Of a DNA stretch of 64,000 nt, positions 8,250-16,202 are shown piece after piece. Both the position numbers and the translations under genes were made by a program. The notes beneath the pieces are model-generated. The model was not told the origin of the DNA. It saw nothing but the letters and a program-made list of their open reading frames with translations, and did not search any database. Where the stretch lies: positions 868,001 through 932,000 of the forward strand of contig NZ_JASSYX010000002.1 of assembly GCF_030244015.1 (NCBI RefSeq), written 5' to 3'. The DNA comes from Pedobacter ginsengisoli (lineage in GTDB: Bacteria; Bacteroidota; Bacteroidia; Sphingobacteriales; Sphingobacteriaceae). Within the stretch, counting starts at the first letter, position 1. Each line of letters starts with the position of its first letter.

Positions 8250-8708
8250 CTATTTTTTCAGATACCCTTTTTCTCTGAGCCTCTTGATTACCTTTTCGCC
8301 GAGCGTTTTACCCCATACCTGCCCTGCAATCATGGATTCCTGAGTAATAACAGGTGTTTTCGACGCGTATTTCTTACCGACAGGGGTTTTATAAAACGCA
8401 ATCACACCCTTGATCTCTTCTTCAGTCAAATGTTTCTGATAAGCTGGCAGTATGAGGTCTACAACCTGATCAATAGCCACTTTGTTCATTTCCACGGTGA
8501 ATTCGTCCCAGAATGCTGCAGGAACAGAAGGCTGTTGTTGTTTGAACAAGGTAATCATCTGGCTAATGACACCTTTGTAAGTACCTTCCGCGCCCGAAAG
8601 CTGCATCAATTGCTTTAAAGAGCTTCTGTAAGACGCATTATTCTGAGCAAAGGAACAAGAACTTGCAATGATTATAAAAAGAGCAGTTAATAAGAGGTTT
8701 TTTTTCAT
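8250..8708 (-). CDS. DUF2059 domain secreted protein
   Basis: 152 residues with a signal peptide (LLLTALFIIIASSCSFAQ, cleavage expected after FAQ) and a DUF2059 domain covering most of the mature part. Typical family blocks are visible: YKGVISQMITLFKQQQPSVP, DLILPAYQKHLTEEEIKGVI and AFYKTPVGKKYASKTPVITQ. The family is periplasmic or exported and of unknown function. The Cys in SSCS might make it a lipoprotein, but the FAQ site fits better. It is a single gene, with about 150 bases to the divergent DinB gene. Confidence 0.85.
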   Translation of the reverse strand: MKKNLLLTALFIIIASSCSFAQNNASYRSSLKQLMQLSGAEGTYKGVISQMITLFKQQQPSVPAAFWDEFTVEMNKVAIDQVVDLILPAYQKHLTEEEIKGVIAFYKTPVGKKYASKTPVITQESMIAGQVWGKTLGEKVIKRLREKGYLKK

Positions 8709-8857
8709 ATCCTAATTTAAGGCTTTATTTCCAATCTGCACCCCTCAGCGAAAACTTTTTAAATTCTCGCGTTAAAAAAACACACTGCCATAGGGTTGTC
8801 AGCGGGCGTACTTTTCTTTGTGTCATTAAAACAATGTAACACTTAAAAGATCATACC

Positions 8858-9370
8858 ATGACAACAGCAATCACCAGCACCGAAACTCCATTATTTTTGT
8901 CAGCCCATCATCTCTTAGACCATTGGCAGGGCCACAGAAAACTGACCAGGAGAGTCATTGAAGCCTTTCCTGATGACAAATTCTTTGACCATACCTTAGG
9001 CGGCATGCGCTCCTTCGCCGACATGATGAAGGAGATCCTTGACATGTCCGCACCCGGTGTCAAAGGCATCGCCACAGGCGAATGGCCGGCCACCGACGGT
9101 TCCTGGAACCACAACGCGAAAGAAGTAGCCGCTTCCAAAAAGACTTTCCTCGAGTTATGGGACCGGGCTACCGACGAGATCAATGCCTACTGGCTGCTGA
9201 TTTCTGAAGACCGCTTCCAGGAAAGTGTACTGGCTTTTGGCCAATACGAAGGAACCGTTTACAATACCATACTTTATTTCATTGACAATGAGGTACATCA
9301 CCGTGCCCAGGGCACAGTTTACCTCCGTAGCTTGGGCATTGAGCCGCCTTCGTTCTGGAACAGGGATTAA
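8858..9370 (+). CDS. DinB-family protein
   Basis: 170 residues forming the four-helix DinB/YfiT-like fold. The metal-site histidines are recognisable at HHLLDHWQGHRK near residue 17, in the middle of the chain, and in DNEVHHRAQGTVYLRSLGIE near the C-terminus, which is the most typical family block. Members are small metal-binding proteins, some being thiol transferases (bacillithiol, mycothiol), with many of unknown reaction. The gene stands alone and is followed by a strong nested palindrome about 105 bases downstream. Confidence 0.85.
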   Translation: MTTAITSTETPLFLSAHHLLDHWQGHRKLTRRVIEAFPDDKFFDHTLGGMRSFADMMKEILDMSAPGVKGIATGEWPATDGSWNHNAKEVAASKKTFLELWDRATDEINAYWLLISEDRFQESVLAFGQYEGTVYNTILYFIDNEVHHRAQGTVYLRSLGIEPPSFWNRD

Positions 9371-9474
9371 TGAAACCACCGCTTTCTTTAAAAAGATGGG
9401 CGTCCGAAAAGGGAGATCGGCCGCCTGAGCATCGGCTGTACGAAAACTTTCCCCGGCAGGTACCCATATAAATC

Positions 9475-9553
9475 AGAGGCTGTCCGGCCTTTGATGTGAC
9501 CCCAAAAGTTGGACAAAAGCTTTTGGGGTCACATCACTTTTTGGACAGCCTCT
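9475..9553. repeat. Nested palindrome with IS-end-like core, probable terminator
   Basis: Outer arms AGAGGCTGTCC (9475-9485) and GGACAGCCTCT (9543-9553) enclose inner arms GATGTGACCCCAAAAG (9493-9508) and CTTTTGGGGTCACATC (9520-9535). A T-run follows directly on the plus strand, so it can serve as a terminator after the DinB gene. The inner sequence TGACCCCAAAAGTTGGACA looks like the terminal repeat of IS3-type elements, so a MITE-like or solo-end origin is possible. No transposase remnant is present. Confidence 0.6.
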
Positions 9554-9705
9554 TTTTCCGCGAAAAATGAATTGCCGCTGTGCCGAATTAATGCTAATTT
9601 AACGCCTTGTTAAAGACAAGAGGCTAGTATTGCCTGGATTTCTTTAGCAATATGCCCGGATTTCTCTACCAATATATTGTGACACAAACCACCCGATAGA
9701 TAGCC

Positions 9706-10647
9706 ATGACCAAACTGTTCATCCGTATAGCGGCAATACTTTTCTTCTCTTTTAGCGCATCAGCTCAGAAAACAATCCTGCTGACCGAACAAGCTCAGAA
9801 CAGACTCCTGATAGTAGAACAGCAATCCGGACAGACCATATGGGAATGGCTGCCACAGCAGTCCAATGTTGCTCCCGAACATTTCAGCTGGTTTAAGAAC
9901 ATCTCCGAGGCAAAACCCCTATTCAATAGAAAATACGTATTACTTACCGCATCAGGGGGGGCGGTTGCACTCGTACGGATCAGCGATAAAAAGACGATGT
10001 TCTATGCCAATGCAGGCAACAACCCGCATTCCGCTGAACTATTGCCCGATGGGAACATTGTCAGCGCTGCCAGTACCGGCAACGTAATGACCCTCTTCAA
10101 AGTAGATACTGCAAATGCATTGCATTCCGGCTACAGGAAAACATATTACCTCAAAGAAGGGCACAATGTGGTGTGGGATAAGAAAAGACAATTGCTGTGG
10201 GCCACCTCCGGCGACACACTAAAAGCATTCAGCTACAGCGGGAATTGCCTGAAACCGGAACTGACCGAAAAAGAGAAAATACTACTGCCCGGTCCGGAAG
10301 CGCACGATCTGTTCCCGGTATTCGGCAAAGACGAGCTCTGGTTTACCAATGTATCCGGCTTTTATAAGTTTAGCCTAAAGACCAAAACCTTCACAAAATT
10401 CCCCGCTAATGATGCGCGAAACATCAAAAGTGTTTCCTCCGGACCGGCAGGCTATCCGGTCATTGCCATGCGGCCAAAAGAGAAATGGTGGACAGATGAA
10501 GTGACTGATAATATGGGCAAAAGTCTTTATAAGCTCAAGGGCTTAAAGATCTATAAAGCACGCTGGTTTGTCGATAACCAGTTCAGCTATCCAAAAAAGC
10601 ATGTGTTTAATTTGTGTCAGCAGAAGGCCTATTTGAACACCCAGTAG
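9706..10647 (+). CDS. Secreted beta-propeller protein (DUF6528-like)
   Basis: 313 residues with a signal peptide (LFIRIAAILFFSFSASAQ, cut expected after SAQ). The mature protein consists of short beta-strand repeats of the WD/PQQ kind: ILLTEQAQNRLLIVEQQSG, NPHSAELLPDGNIVSAASTG, GHNVVWDKKRQLLWATSGDT and AHDLFPVFGKDELWFTNVSG. This arrangement is that of small Bacteroidota propellers grouped under DUF6528, with no enzyme known. It is probably periplasmic or surface exposed. Its last 19 bases overlap the 3' end of a convergent small membrane-protein gene. Confidence 0.7.
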   Translation: MTKLFIRIAAILFFSFSASAQKTILLTEQAQNRLLIVEQQSGQTIWEWLPQQSNVAPEHFSWFKNISEAKPLFNRKYVLLTASGGAVALVRISDKKTMFYANAGNNPHSAELLPDGNIVSAASTGNVMTLFKVDTANALHSGYRKTYYLKEGHNVVWDKKRQLLWATSGDTLKAFSYSGNCLKPELTEKEKILLPGPEAHDLFPVFGKDELWFTNVSGFYKFSLKTKTFTKFPANDARNIKSVSSGPAGYPVIAMRPKEKWWTDEVTDNMGKSLYKLKGLKIYKARWFVDNQFSYPKKHVFNLCQQKAYLNTQ

Positions 10648-10763
10648 CCCAGTGCCAGCCAGACCAGTCCTTTGACCAGGAAGAACATAAAGCCCCAAAA
10701 GCCAAGTTTCTTTAGCCATTTGAGCAAGGCAGTCTTTCTTTCAGAAGCAGGTTTTGTAGTCAT
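10629..10763 (-). CDS. Small single-pass membrane protein, 44 residues
   Basis: The frame runs from the ATG at 10761-10763 to a TAG at 10629-10631 and reads MTTKPASERKTALLKWLKKL followed by a hydrophobic segment (GFWGFMFFLVKGLVWLALGY) and WVFK. A basic N-terminus before one membrane helix fits a small inner-membrane protein with the N-terminus in the cytoplasm. Similar one-helix proteins with a G-x-x-F-F-L-x-K-G-L-x-W pattern occur widely in Bacteroidota, sometimes mislabelled as tRNA-synthetase related. It overlaps the convergent propeller gene by 19 bases. Confidence 0.65.
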   Translation of the reverse strand: MTTKPASERKTALLKWLKKLGFWGFMFFLVKGLVWLALGYWVFK

Positions 10764-10939
10764 ATGCAGCAATCTATATGATCCTGACACAAAAATAAAG
10801 GATTTAGAGATACGATCATCACGGATTTCAATTAATGCAAACGTTCCCCGGAATAAAAAAGTGTATGCCAGTCCGCAACAACCACCCTGCTTTCCCCAAA
10901 ATTCAGTGTCTGAATTTTAACTTAACCCCCTACAGAATT

Positions 10940-11656
10940 TTAATCATTGGACACCTTATCTGCACTCAGCTTCTTTATCGGCGTCAGCTCCACTTTCCTG
11001 AACTCCACTTCCGAACCCTCCGCCTGCAAAGCAATATGCCCGCTTCGCACCGTACAATTAAACCCATTATTGACAAACTTACCATTCACCCAAACAAATA
11101 CCTTATCCTCCAGACACTCCACAACCATTTTATTCCACTCGCCGACAGGATTTTCAACATCCTGCAGCAGGCGCTCAATTTTACGCAGCTTATCACCATT
11201 TATCCCCCAGCGGGCTTTATCACCCCGGCGCGCTTCCATATCCGGCACCTCAATATCCTCCTGAATGCACCAAAAATCTCCGGCATTGGTATGCTGAATC
11301 TGCACCTCAATAGACTTTGGAAACATATCATAAAGCGCCCTCGGCGTAGAAGCATGCACCAGCAGACCACAATTACCAGGAGTTCCCGCGAAGCGGTACT
11401 GCACCTCAATTCGATAGTTTTTATACACCTTATCGGTGATCAAATGACCGCCGGGCGTACCCAGACTCACCAGCAGACCATTGCGGACAATAAAAGGATT
11501 CCGCGCATTAGCATCCTTGTCCATCGCAGGAACATCGGCATGCCAGCCCCTGAGGTCCTTGCCATTAAACAAACTGCGCGGCTTCTGCGCAAAAGAACCA
11601 ACAGTACCGGCAAAGATCAGCCCGGTGATTACAAAAAAGGTAAAGGTTAGTTTCAT
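10940..11656 (-). CDS. Secreted DUF1080 (3-keto-disaccharide hydrolase-type) protein
   Basis: 238 residues with a signal peptide (FTFFVITGLIFAGTVGSFAQ) and one concanavalin-like DUF1080 domain. The typical start SLFNGKDLRGWHAD is followed by GHLITDKVYKNYRIEVQYRF, GNCGLLVHAS and EWNKMVVECLEDKVFVWVNG. The family is now described as 3-keto-disaccharide hydrolase for some members, but many are uncharacterised carbohydrate-binding or cleaving proteins. It is transcribed divergently from the Gfo/Idh/MocA oxidoreductase, about 164 bases apart. Such oxidoreductase and DUF1080 genes often work together in oxidative sugar breakdown; that link is inference here. Confidence 0.9.
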   Translation of the reverse strand: MKLTFTFFVITGLIFAGTVGSFAQKPRSLFNGKDLRGWHADVPAMDKDANARNPFIVRNGLLVSLGTPGGHLITDKVYKNYRIEVQYRFAGTPGNCGLLVHASTPRALYDMFPKSIEVQIQHTNAGDFWCIQEDIEVPDMEARRGDKARWGINGDKLRKIERLLQDVENPVGEWNKMVVECLEDKVFVWVNGKFVNNGFNCTVRSGHIALQAEGSEVEFRKVELTPIKKLSADKVSND

Positions 11657-11820
11657 ACAAATTTGTGGTTATCTGGTATCAAAAATGGTTTAGCAAATCA
11701 CTCGAAATGGTTTACCCACCAGTCAAAAATGGTTTAGCATACTAATATATAAAATCCAGATTGCTTCATGACATAAAATCCACTAGTTTAGCGCCGGTGT
11801 CATTTTAAAACCGCCAATTT

Positions 11821-12819
11821 ATGAGCGAAATCAAATGGGGGATCATCGGCTGCGGCGATGTGACCGAAATCAAAAGCGGACCGGCCTTTAACAAAGTGCC
11901 CAATTCATCGTTAGTCGCCGTGATGCGCAGGGACGCCGCCAGGGCGGAAGATTACGCGCGCAGACATGGCGTGCCCAAATGGTACAGCGACGCACAGCAG
12001 CTGATCGATGACCCTGAAGTCAATGCCATATACATCGCCACACCACCCCTCCAGCATGAAGAATACACCATAAAAGCACTCGCCGCGGGCAAGCCCGTTT
12101 ACGTAGAAAAACCCATGTCTCTGAACGCCGCTGCCGCGGAAAGAATGAAAGCCGCTTCGGAAAAATATGGGGTGAAACTCAGCGTGGCCCATTACCGCAG
12201 GGCACAGCCTATGTTTTTAAAGATCAGGCAATTATTGCGGGAAAAGGCCATTGGAGATGTGCGCTTCGTACAGCTGCAGATGCTGCAGCCACCCAATCCG
12301 GCACTCATCGCTGCTTCCGAAACCAACTGGCGTGTCGACCCGGCCATATCCGGGGGCGGGCTGTTTCATGACCTGGCCCCGCACCAGCTGGACCTGATGG
12401 TTTATTTCTTTGGAGAACCGGCTGCGCTGCCAAATTTTGATGGTGTGAGAACGGGGCAGGGTATAGCGCTGAACCAGTCCGGGACAAGTGCCGCCGATGA
12501 CCTGGTAACCGGACAGATCCTGTTCAAAGACGGAGTGGTTTTTAATGGAATGTGGTGTTTTTCTGTTGCTGAGCAGGATAAGACGGACCTTTGTGAAATT
12601 GTAGGAAGTCAGGGTAAAATACAGTTTTCTGTATTTGGCAGTACGGTTACTGTTGTTAAAAACGGAACAGCCAAGGAGCTGATTTTTGATCCGATCCCTC
12701 ATGTAGAGCAACCGATGATCGAACAGGTAACGGCGTATTTTTTAAACAAAGCAGAAAATCCCTGCTCCGCAGAACAAGCCATCCTTTCCATGCGGATTAT
12801 CGATCAGTTTACCAGTTAA
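11821..12819 (+). CDS. Gfo/Idh/MocA-family NAD(P)-dependent oxidoreductase
   Basis: 332 residues. The Rossmann motif is GIIGCGDVTEIKSGPAFNKV, followed by AIYIATPPLQHEEYTIKALA and the family signature GKPVYVEKPMSLNAAAAERM (EKP near residue 100). The C-terminal substrate domain carries the GGGLFHDLAPHQLDLMVYFF block with the D-x-x-x-H catalytic pair. These enzymes oxidise or reduce sugar and cyclitol hydroxyls with NAD(P) in the cytoplasm. No signal peptide is visible. It is divergent from the DUF1080 gene, and the pair may act on the same sugar. The next gene downstream, DUF6266, is separated by 228 bases with a tandem repeat. Confidence 0.9.
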   Translation: MSEIKWGIIGCGDVTEIKSGPAFNKVPNSSLVAVMRRDAARAEDYARRHGVPKWYSDAQQLIDDPEVNAIYIATPPLQHEEYTIKALAAGKPVYVEKPMSLNAAAAERMKAASEKYGVKLSVAHYRRAQPMFLKIRQLLREKAIGDVRFVQLQMLQPPNPALIAASETNWRVDPAISGGGLFHDLAPHQLDLMVYFFGEPAALPNFDGVRTGQGIALNQSGTSAADDLVTGQILFKDGVVFNGMWCFSVAEQDKTDLCEIVGSQGKIQFSVFGSTVTVVKNGTAKELIFDPIPHVEQPMIEQVTAYFLNKAENPCSAEQAILSMRIIDQFTS

Positions 12820-12869
12820 TCTGCTTTCGGTCTGCATAGTTTGTGTGTTTAATATCCGTTTAACTTTCT

Positions 12870-12931
12870 TTAAGTTTTGATTAAGGTTTGAGTAAGGGTT
12901 GCTTAAGGGTTGATTAAGGTACACCTTAACC
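12870..12931. repeat. Five tandem 11-bp repeats followed by a small palindrome, upstream of DUF6266 gene 1
   Basis: Copies at 12870-12880 (TTAAGTTTTGA), 12881-12891 (TTAAGGTTTGA), 12892-12902 (GTAAGGGTTGC), 12903-12913 (TTAAGGGTTGA) and 12914-12924 (TTAAGGTACAC). The last copy forms TTAAGGT-AC-ACCTTAA with the following bases. The 11-base period matches one helical turn, so all copies face the same side of the DNA, as in arrays of protein-binding sites. It lies 117 bases before the DUF6266 start and 50 bases after the oxidoreductase stop. No protein that would bind it can be named. Confidence 0.75.
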
Positions 12932-13047
12932 AATAGCTATTAAAACCATAAGTAAACGTTAAATAAAAAATGGAAAATATACCAATCATATGAAGACCAT
13001 ATCAAACACAATACCTACCTTGAGCCCGACTAACTGAATATAAAATT

Positions 13048-13686
13048 ATGGGCATATTAAAACACGGGCCGTTTGGCATGGCCACAGGCAAGATCCAGAA
13101 CATGGTCAGTTATGACCTGAACGGCAAAAATGTAATTCGCAGAATTGGACGAACCAGAAAGAAACCCACGGTCAGGCAACTGGCTGTTCGTCAGAAAATG
13201 GCCGTGGTGATTAGATTTTTAAAACACCTTGGGCCGCTTATTGAATTTGGGTTTAAAGCCCAGGCAGTAGCGGCCAGAAAGTCTGCGCACAATATGGCTA
13301 CTTCATACAACACAAAAAATGCCACTGTTGGCGAATATCCGGAAATTGTGATGGACTACAGCAAGGCAATGATCTCACAAGGCGATTTGATGCAACCCAT
13401 TGATCCACAGGTGGAGCTGTTGCAGGGAAAGCTAAGGTTTAGCTGGCAGAACCACCCGGACCTGAACTATACCAACAAAAAAGACCAGGTCATGATGCTG
13501 GCATATTTCCCGGAATCACATGACATCAGCGCAGATGTTTATGGTGCGCTCAGGACTGCCGGTGAGGATTTCCTGCCTATTGACAATAAGTTGCAGCAGG
13601 CGAGGATGGAGGTGTATATGGCCTTTGTCTCGAGTGACCGTGAAACCGCTTCTGATACCATTTACCTGGGTACGATCAATGGTTAA
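13048..13686 (+). CDS. DUF6266 family protein, paralogue 1
   Basis: 212 residues beginning MGILKHGPFGMATGKIQNMV, then GKNVIRRIGRTRKKPTVRQL and the conserved block NMATSYNTKNATVGEYPEIV; it ends YMAFVSSDRETASDTIYLGT. It has no signal peptide and is rich in Lys and Arg at the N-terminus. The same layout is found in two more genes near the right end of the window (62209-62850 and 63112-63747). DUF6266 is expanded in Pedobacter-type genomes and its function is unknown. The basic, glycine-containing N-terminus could bind nucleic acid or be structural; that is a guess. A helically phased tandem repeat lies upstream. Confidence 0.85.
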   Translation: MGILKHGPFGMATGKIQNMVSYDLNGKNVIRRIGRTRKKPTVRQLAVRQKMAVVIRFLKHLGPLIEFGFKAQAVAARKSAHNMATSYNTKNATVGEYPEIVMDYSKAMISQGDLMQPIDPQVELLQGKLRFSWQNHPDLNYTNKKDQVMMLAYFPESHDISADVYGALRTAGEDFLPIDNKLQQARMEVYMAFVSSDRETASDTIYLGTING

Positions 13687-13740
13687 AGATTATTTATTAG
13701 ATTAGTGTCTGGAACATTAACCTGCTTTAAATCTGAAATT

Positions 13741-14982
13741 ATGCTTCGGTACCGATCCTTTTTGTTTTATACCTTCCTGTTGCTGAGCCTGTTTGCCAGG
13801 GGACAGGGGCCAGGCACAAAATCCGCAGAAGCCCTTGCACACGCGCAGAATAAAGCAAATAAAGCGGTAAAACAGCTCAAATTTACAGTAGAAGAAGCGC
13901 CGGAATGGTCAGCCTTGTTTACACGGAACAGCGGCTGGTTTGGCGGGGACGGCATTTTCTCTATTCCGCTCAACGGCGTGGAAGCAAATGGTTCTGAATC
14001 CCCCAAAACACTTTTTATATTTTCCGACAGCATGATCGGGGAGATCAAAGACGGCAAACTGCAGCCGGGTTCTAAAATGATCCACAATTCTACTGCATTA
14101 CTGAAGGGCACTGAACCCCTTAAGGATCAGATGACTTTTTACTGGAAAAACATGGTTCAGGACAATGCAGAAACTGTATTCGTACCGAAAACCCCGCAAA
14201 CCGGCCCCACCGACTACTACTGGCTGGGCGATGGTTTTGTAAACCACGCGTTAAACAATTCGATATTTATCTTCGGCTACCGGGTAAAACAGGTGAGCGA
14301 TGGCACATTTGGATTTGAAGAAGTCGGAAATACACTGATAAAGATTGATGCGAAAGAAGACCAGCCTTATTCGGTTTATCAGCAGAAGGATAGCCCTTTT
14401 TATTTCAGTAAAATAGGTGCCAACGGGAAAGCTGCCGAAATGGGTTCATTCGGTGCGGGTATATTCGTGAATACTAGCAAAGCGGGCGCGCCAAAGGGCG
14501 ATAAATATGTTTATATCTATGGGGTAAGGGGCAAAGCCAAAAAATTGCTGGTCGCGCGGGTACTGCCCAAAGATTTTGAAGATTATACCAAGTGGATGTT
14601 CTGGGACGGCCTGAAATGGAATCCTGATATGCAGCAGGCTGCGCCGGTAACCGAGGGGGTGTCCAATGAACTGAGTGTGTCGGTCTTGCCGGACAACAGT
14701 TATGCGCTGGTTTTTCAGGAAGGCGGCATGGGCAGACACATTGCCATGCGCATCGGTAAGAGCCCTGCGGGGCCGTTCGGGCCGCCAATCCGGCTATGGG
14801 ACTGCACTGCCGCACTCACCAAAAAGTCGTATTTCCCGTACAATGCCAAAGCACATCCCAGCCTTTCAAAAAAAGGGGAACTGCTGATCAGTTACAACAT
14901 CAATTCCTTCGATTTCTTTAAAGATCTGGCGGTTGACCCGCAATTGTACAGGCCAAGGTTCATCCGGGTTAAATTTGAATAG
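13741..14982 (+). CDS. Secreted five-bladed-propeller protein (DUF4185/DUF5005-like)
   Basis: 413 residues from the ATG at 13741; a start 12 codons further upstream is possible but would spoil the signal peptide RYRSFLFYTFLLLSLFARGQ. Sequence blocks resemble DUF4185/DUF5005 glycosidase-like propellers: NSGWFGGDGIFSIPLNG, KTLFIFSDSMIGEI (a typical FSDS turn), DYYWLGDGFVNHALNNSIFI and the late YNAKAHPSLSKKGELLISYN. These proteins resemble GH43/GH68-type folds, but the activity is unproven. It is probably exported and sugar related. It lies 54 bases after DUF6266 paralogue 1 in the same direction and is convergent with the transglutaminase gene. Confidence 0.7.
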   Translation: MLRYRSFLFYTFLLLSLFARGQGPGTKSAEALAHAQNKANKAVKQLKFTVEEAPEWSALFTRNSGWFGGDGIFSIPLNGVEANGSESPKTLFIFSDSMIGEIKDGKLQPGSKMIHNSTALLKGTEPLKDQMTFYWKNMVQDNAETVFVPKTPQTGPTDYYWLGDGFVNHALNNSIFIFGYRVKQVSDGTFGFEEVGNTLIKIDAKEDQPYSVYQQKDSPFYFSKIGANGKAAEMGSFGAGIFVNTSKAGAPKGDKYVYIYGVRGKAKKLLVARVLPKDFEDYTKWMFWDGLKWNPDMQQAAPVTEGVSNELSVSVLPDNSYALVFQEGGMGRHIAMRIGKSPAGPFGPPIRLWDCTAALTKKSYFPYNAKAHPSLSKKGELLISYNINSFDFFKDLAVDPQLYRPRFIRVKFE

Positions 14983-15040
14983 TACACAGATGAACGTGTA
15001 GAATTGGCCGCTTGTAAACAGCTGCGCCAAATGCTGGTGA

Positions 15041-16039
15041 TCATTGCTGGATCTGCTGCTGCTGTTGTTGCTGCTGCTGCATGATGGCATCCATATAGCG
15101 CTGATAGCTGTTTTTATTGGGTGTGCTCGGGTTTGGTTTGCTGTAGTTGATCTCTTTAGGCTGGATGTAGCTGTCGGTTTCAAATGCATCGTCCTCATCA
15201 TGACCTACCGATACGGTAACCTCCATAACATGGCCGGAAGATCCTTTAAAGACGCCTTTTACCGGGGAGCAATCGCTGAAGTTTCTGCCTACCGCAAGCC
15301 GCACATGGTTTTCATTGGCGATGCAGTTGTTGGTCGGGTCCAGTCCCAGCCAGCCATATTCCGGGATATAGGCCTCGGCCCAGGCATGGGTAGCGCCTTC
15401 GCCGCGCATGCCGTCACGGTTTGGACAGATGTATCCGCTTACATACCGCGCCGGGATCTGGGTGAAGCGCAGCATGGTGGTCAGGATGTGTGCAAAATCC
15501 TGGCAAACCCCGGCTTTCAGCCCCAGTATTTCGCTTAGCGTAGAATCTACGGTGGTCACGCCTTTGATATAGGTAAATTCCCTGAAAACGTAATTACAGA
15601 ATTTAACGGCGGTTTTATAGGGGGTATCTTCGGTGTTTTTGAGGTTGCTGACGATTTTTTTCAGCGATTCGGCTTCGGGAAAGTACTCCTGTTTGAGGTA
15701 ATCGATATAGGGCACTTCATATTTGATATCGTCCAGGATCTGCCATTGCTCATTGACAAAGATGTCGTCCTGCGGCAGCGCTTTGGCATGGGTTTCTACA
15801 TAGATCTTTGAATAGATCTTGAGCTGGGTGTGGGGTTCTTTTTGTGTGAAAGTGCCGATTTCATTGCCATAGTAGTCGATAAAGATGTCTACATCCGGCG
15901 TGCCGGAAATGTTGAGGTCGTGTTTGATCACCTGCTGATAGTCGTCTTTGATGGGAAACAGGATGATCTGGTTGGCGCTGTCACGTACCGGTGATTCATA
16001 TCTGTAATTGGTGATGTGTTTGATCTTGAAAACAGGCAT
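15041..16039 (-). CDS. Transglutaminase-like protein of the ATP-grasp/alpha-E cluster
   Basis: 332 residues without a signal peptide. An N-terminal bacterial transglutaminase-like beta domain (FKIKHITNYRYESPVRDSAN) leads to a papain-like core with the catalytic Cys in LKAGVCQDFAHILTTMLRFT (about residue 180), His in GATHAWAEAYIPEYGWLGLD and Asp in the same block (LGLDPTNNC). This is the arrangement of the COG1305 protein that accompanies circularly permuted ATP-grasp and alpha-E proteins, predicted in comparative-genomics work to make or trim a peptide-like product. The C-terminus ends in nine Gln from CAG/CAA codons, then Ile-Gln-Gln. It is third in an operon-like set with 163 bases before it. 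Confidence 0.9.
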   Translation of the reverse strand: MPVFKIKHITNYRYESPVRDSANQIILFPIKDDYQQVIKHDLNISGTPDVDIFIDYYGNEIGTFTQKEPHTQLKIYSKIYVETHAKALPQDDIFVNEQWQILDDIKYEVPYIDYLKQEYFPEAESLKKIVSNLKNTEDTPYKTAVKFCNYVFREFTYIKGVTTVDSTLSEILGLKAGVCQDFAHILTTMLRFTQIPARYVSGYICPNRDGMRGEGATHAWAEAYIPEYGWLGLDPTNNCIANENHVRLAVGRNFSDCSPVKGVFKGSSGHVMEVTVSVGHDEDDAFETDSYIQPKEINYSKPNPSTPNKNSYQRYMDAIMQQQQQQQQQIQQ

Positions 16040-16152
16040 ATCTCTGTATTTATATATAGCTTTTGCTTTTTGGTCAGTTGATTTAAGGCAATATTGGATT
16101 TATTAATGGTAATTTAATATAAAAGGTCACATTTAATGGTGCTTATGGGATG

Positions 16153-16193
16153 CGGATTGATAAAATAAGGGGTTCGGATTGATAAAGTAAGGG
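16153..16193. repeat. Two 19-bp direct repeats upstream of the transglutaminase gene
   Basis: CGGATTGATAAAATAAGGG at 16153-16171 and CGGATTGATAAAGTAAGGG at 16175-16193 differ at one base and are offset by 22 bases, two helical turns. They fill the gap between the alpha-E stop and the transglutaminase start, the only sizeable gap in this gene set. A dimeric regulator site or an internal promoter is plausible. No factor is known. Confidence 0.6.
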
Positions 16194-16202
16194 CATGAAT
16201 TA

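Noticed and set aside
8037-8618. 193-residue plus-strand frame
   Set aside because: Its second half is the antisense of the DUF2059 gene, whose signal peptide and domain are clear. The first half has no recognisable feature.
9475-9553. Complete insertion sequence
   Set aside because: Only end-like sequence is present; no transposase frame lies between or beside the arms.
10835-11650. 271-residue plus-strand frame
   Set aside because: It is the complement of the DUF1080 gene; the His/Ile/Pro-rich composition is typical of antisense frames.
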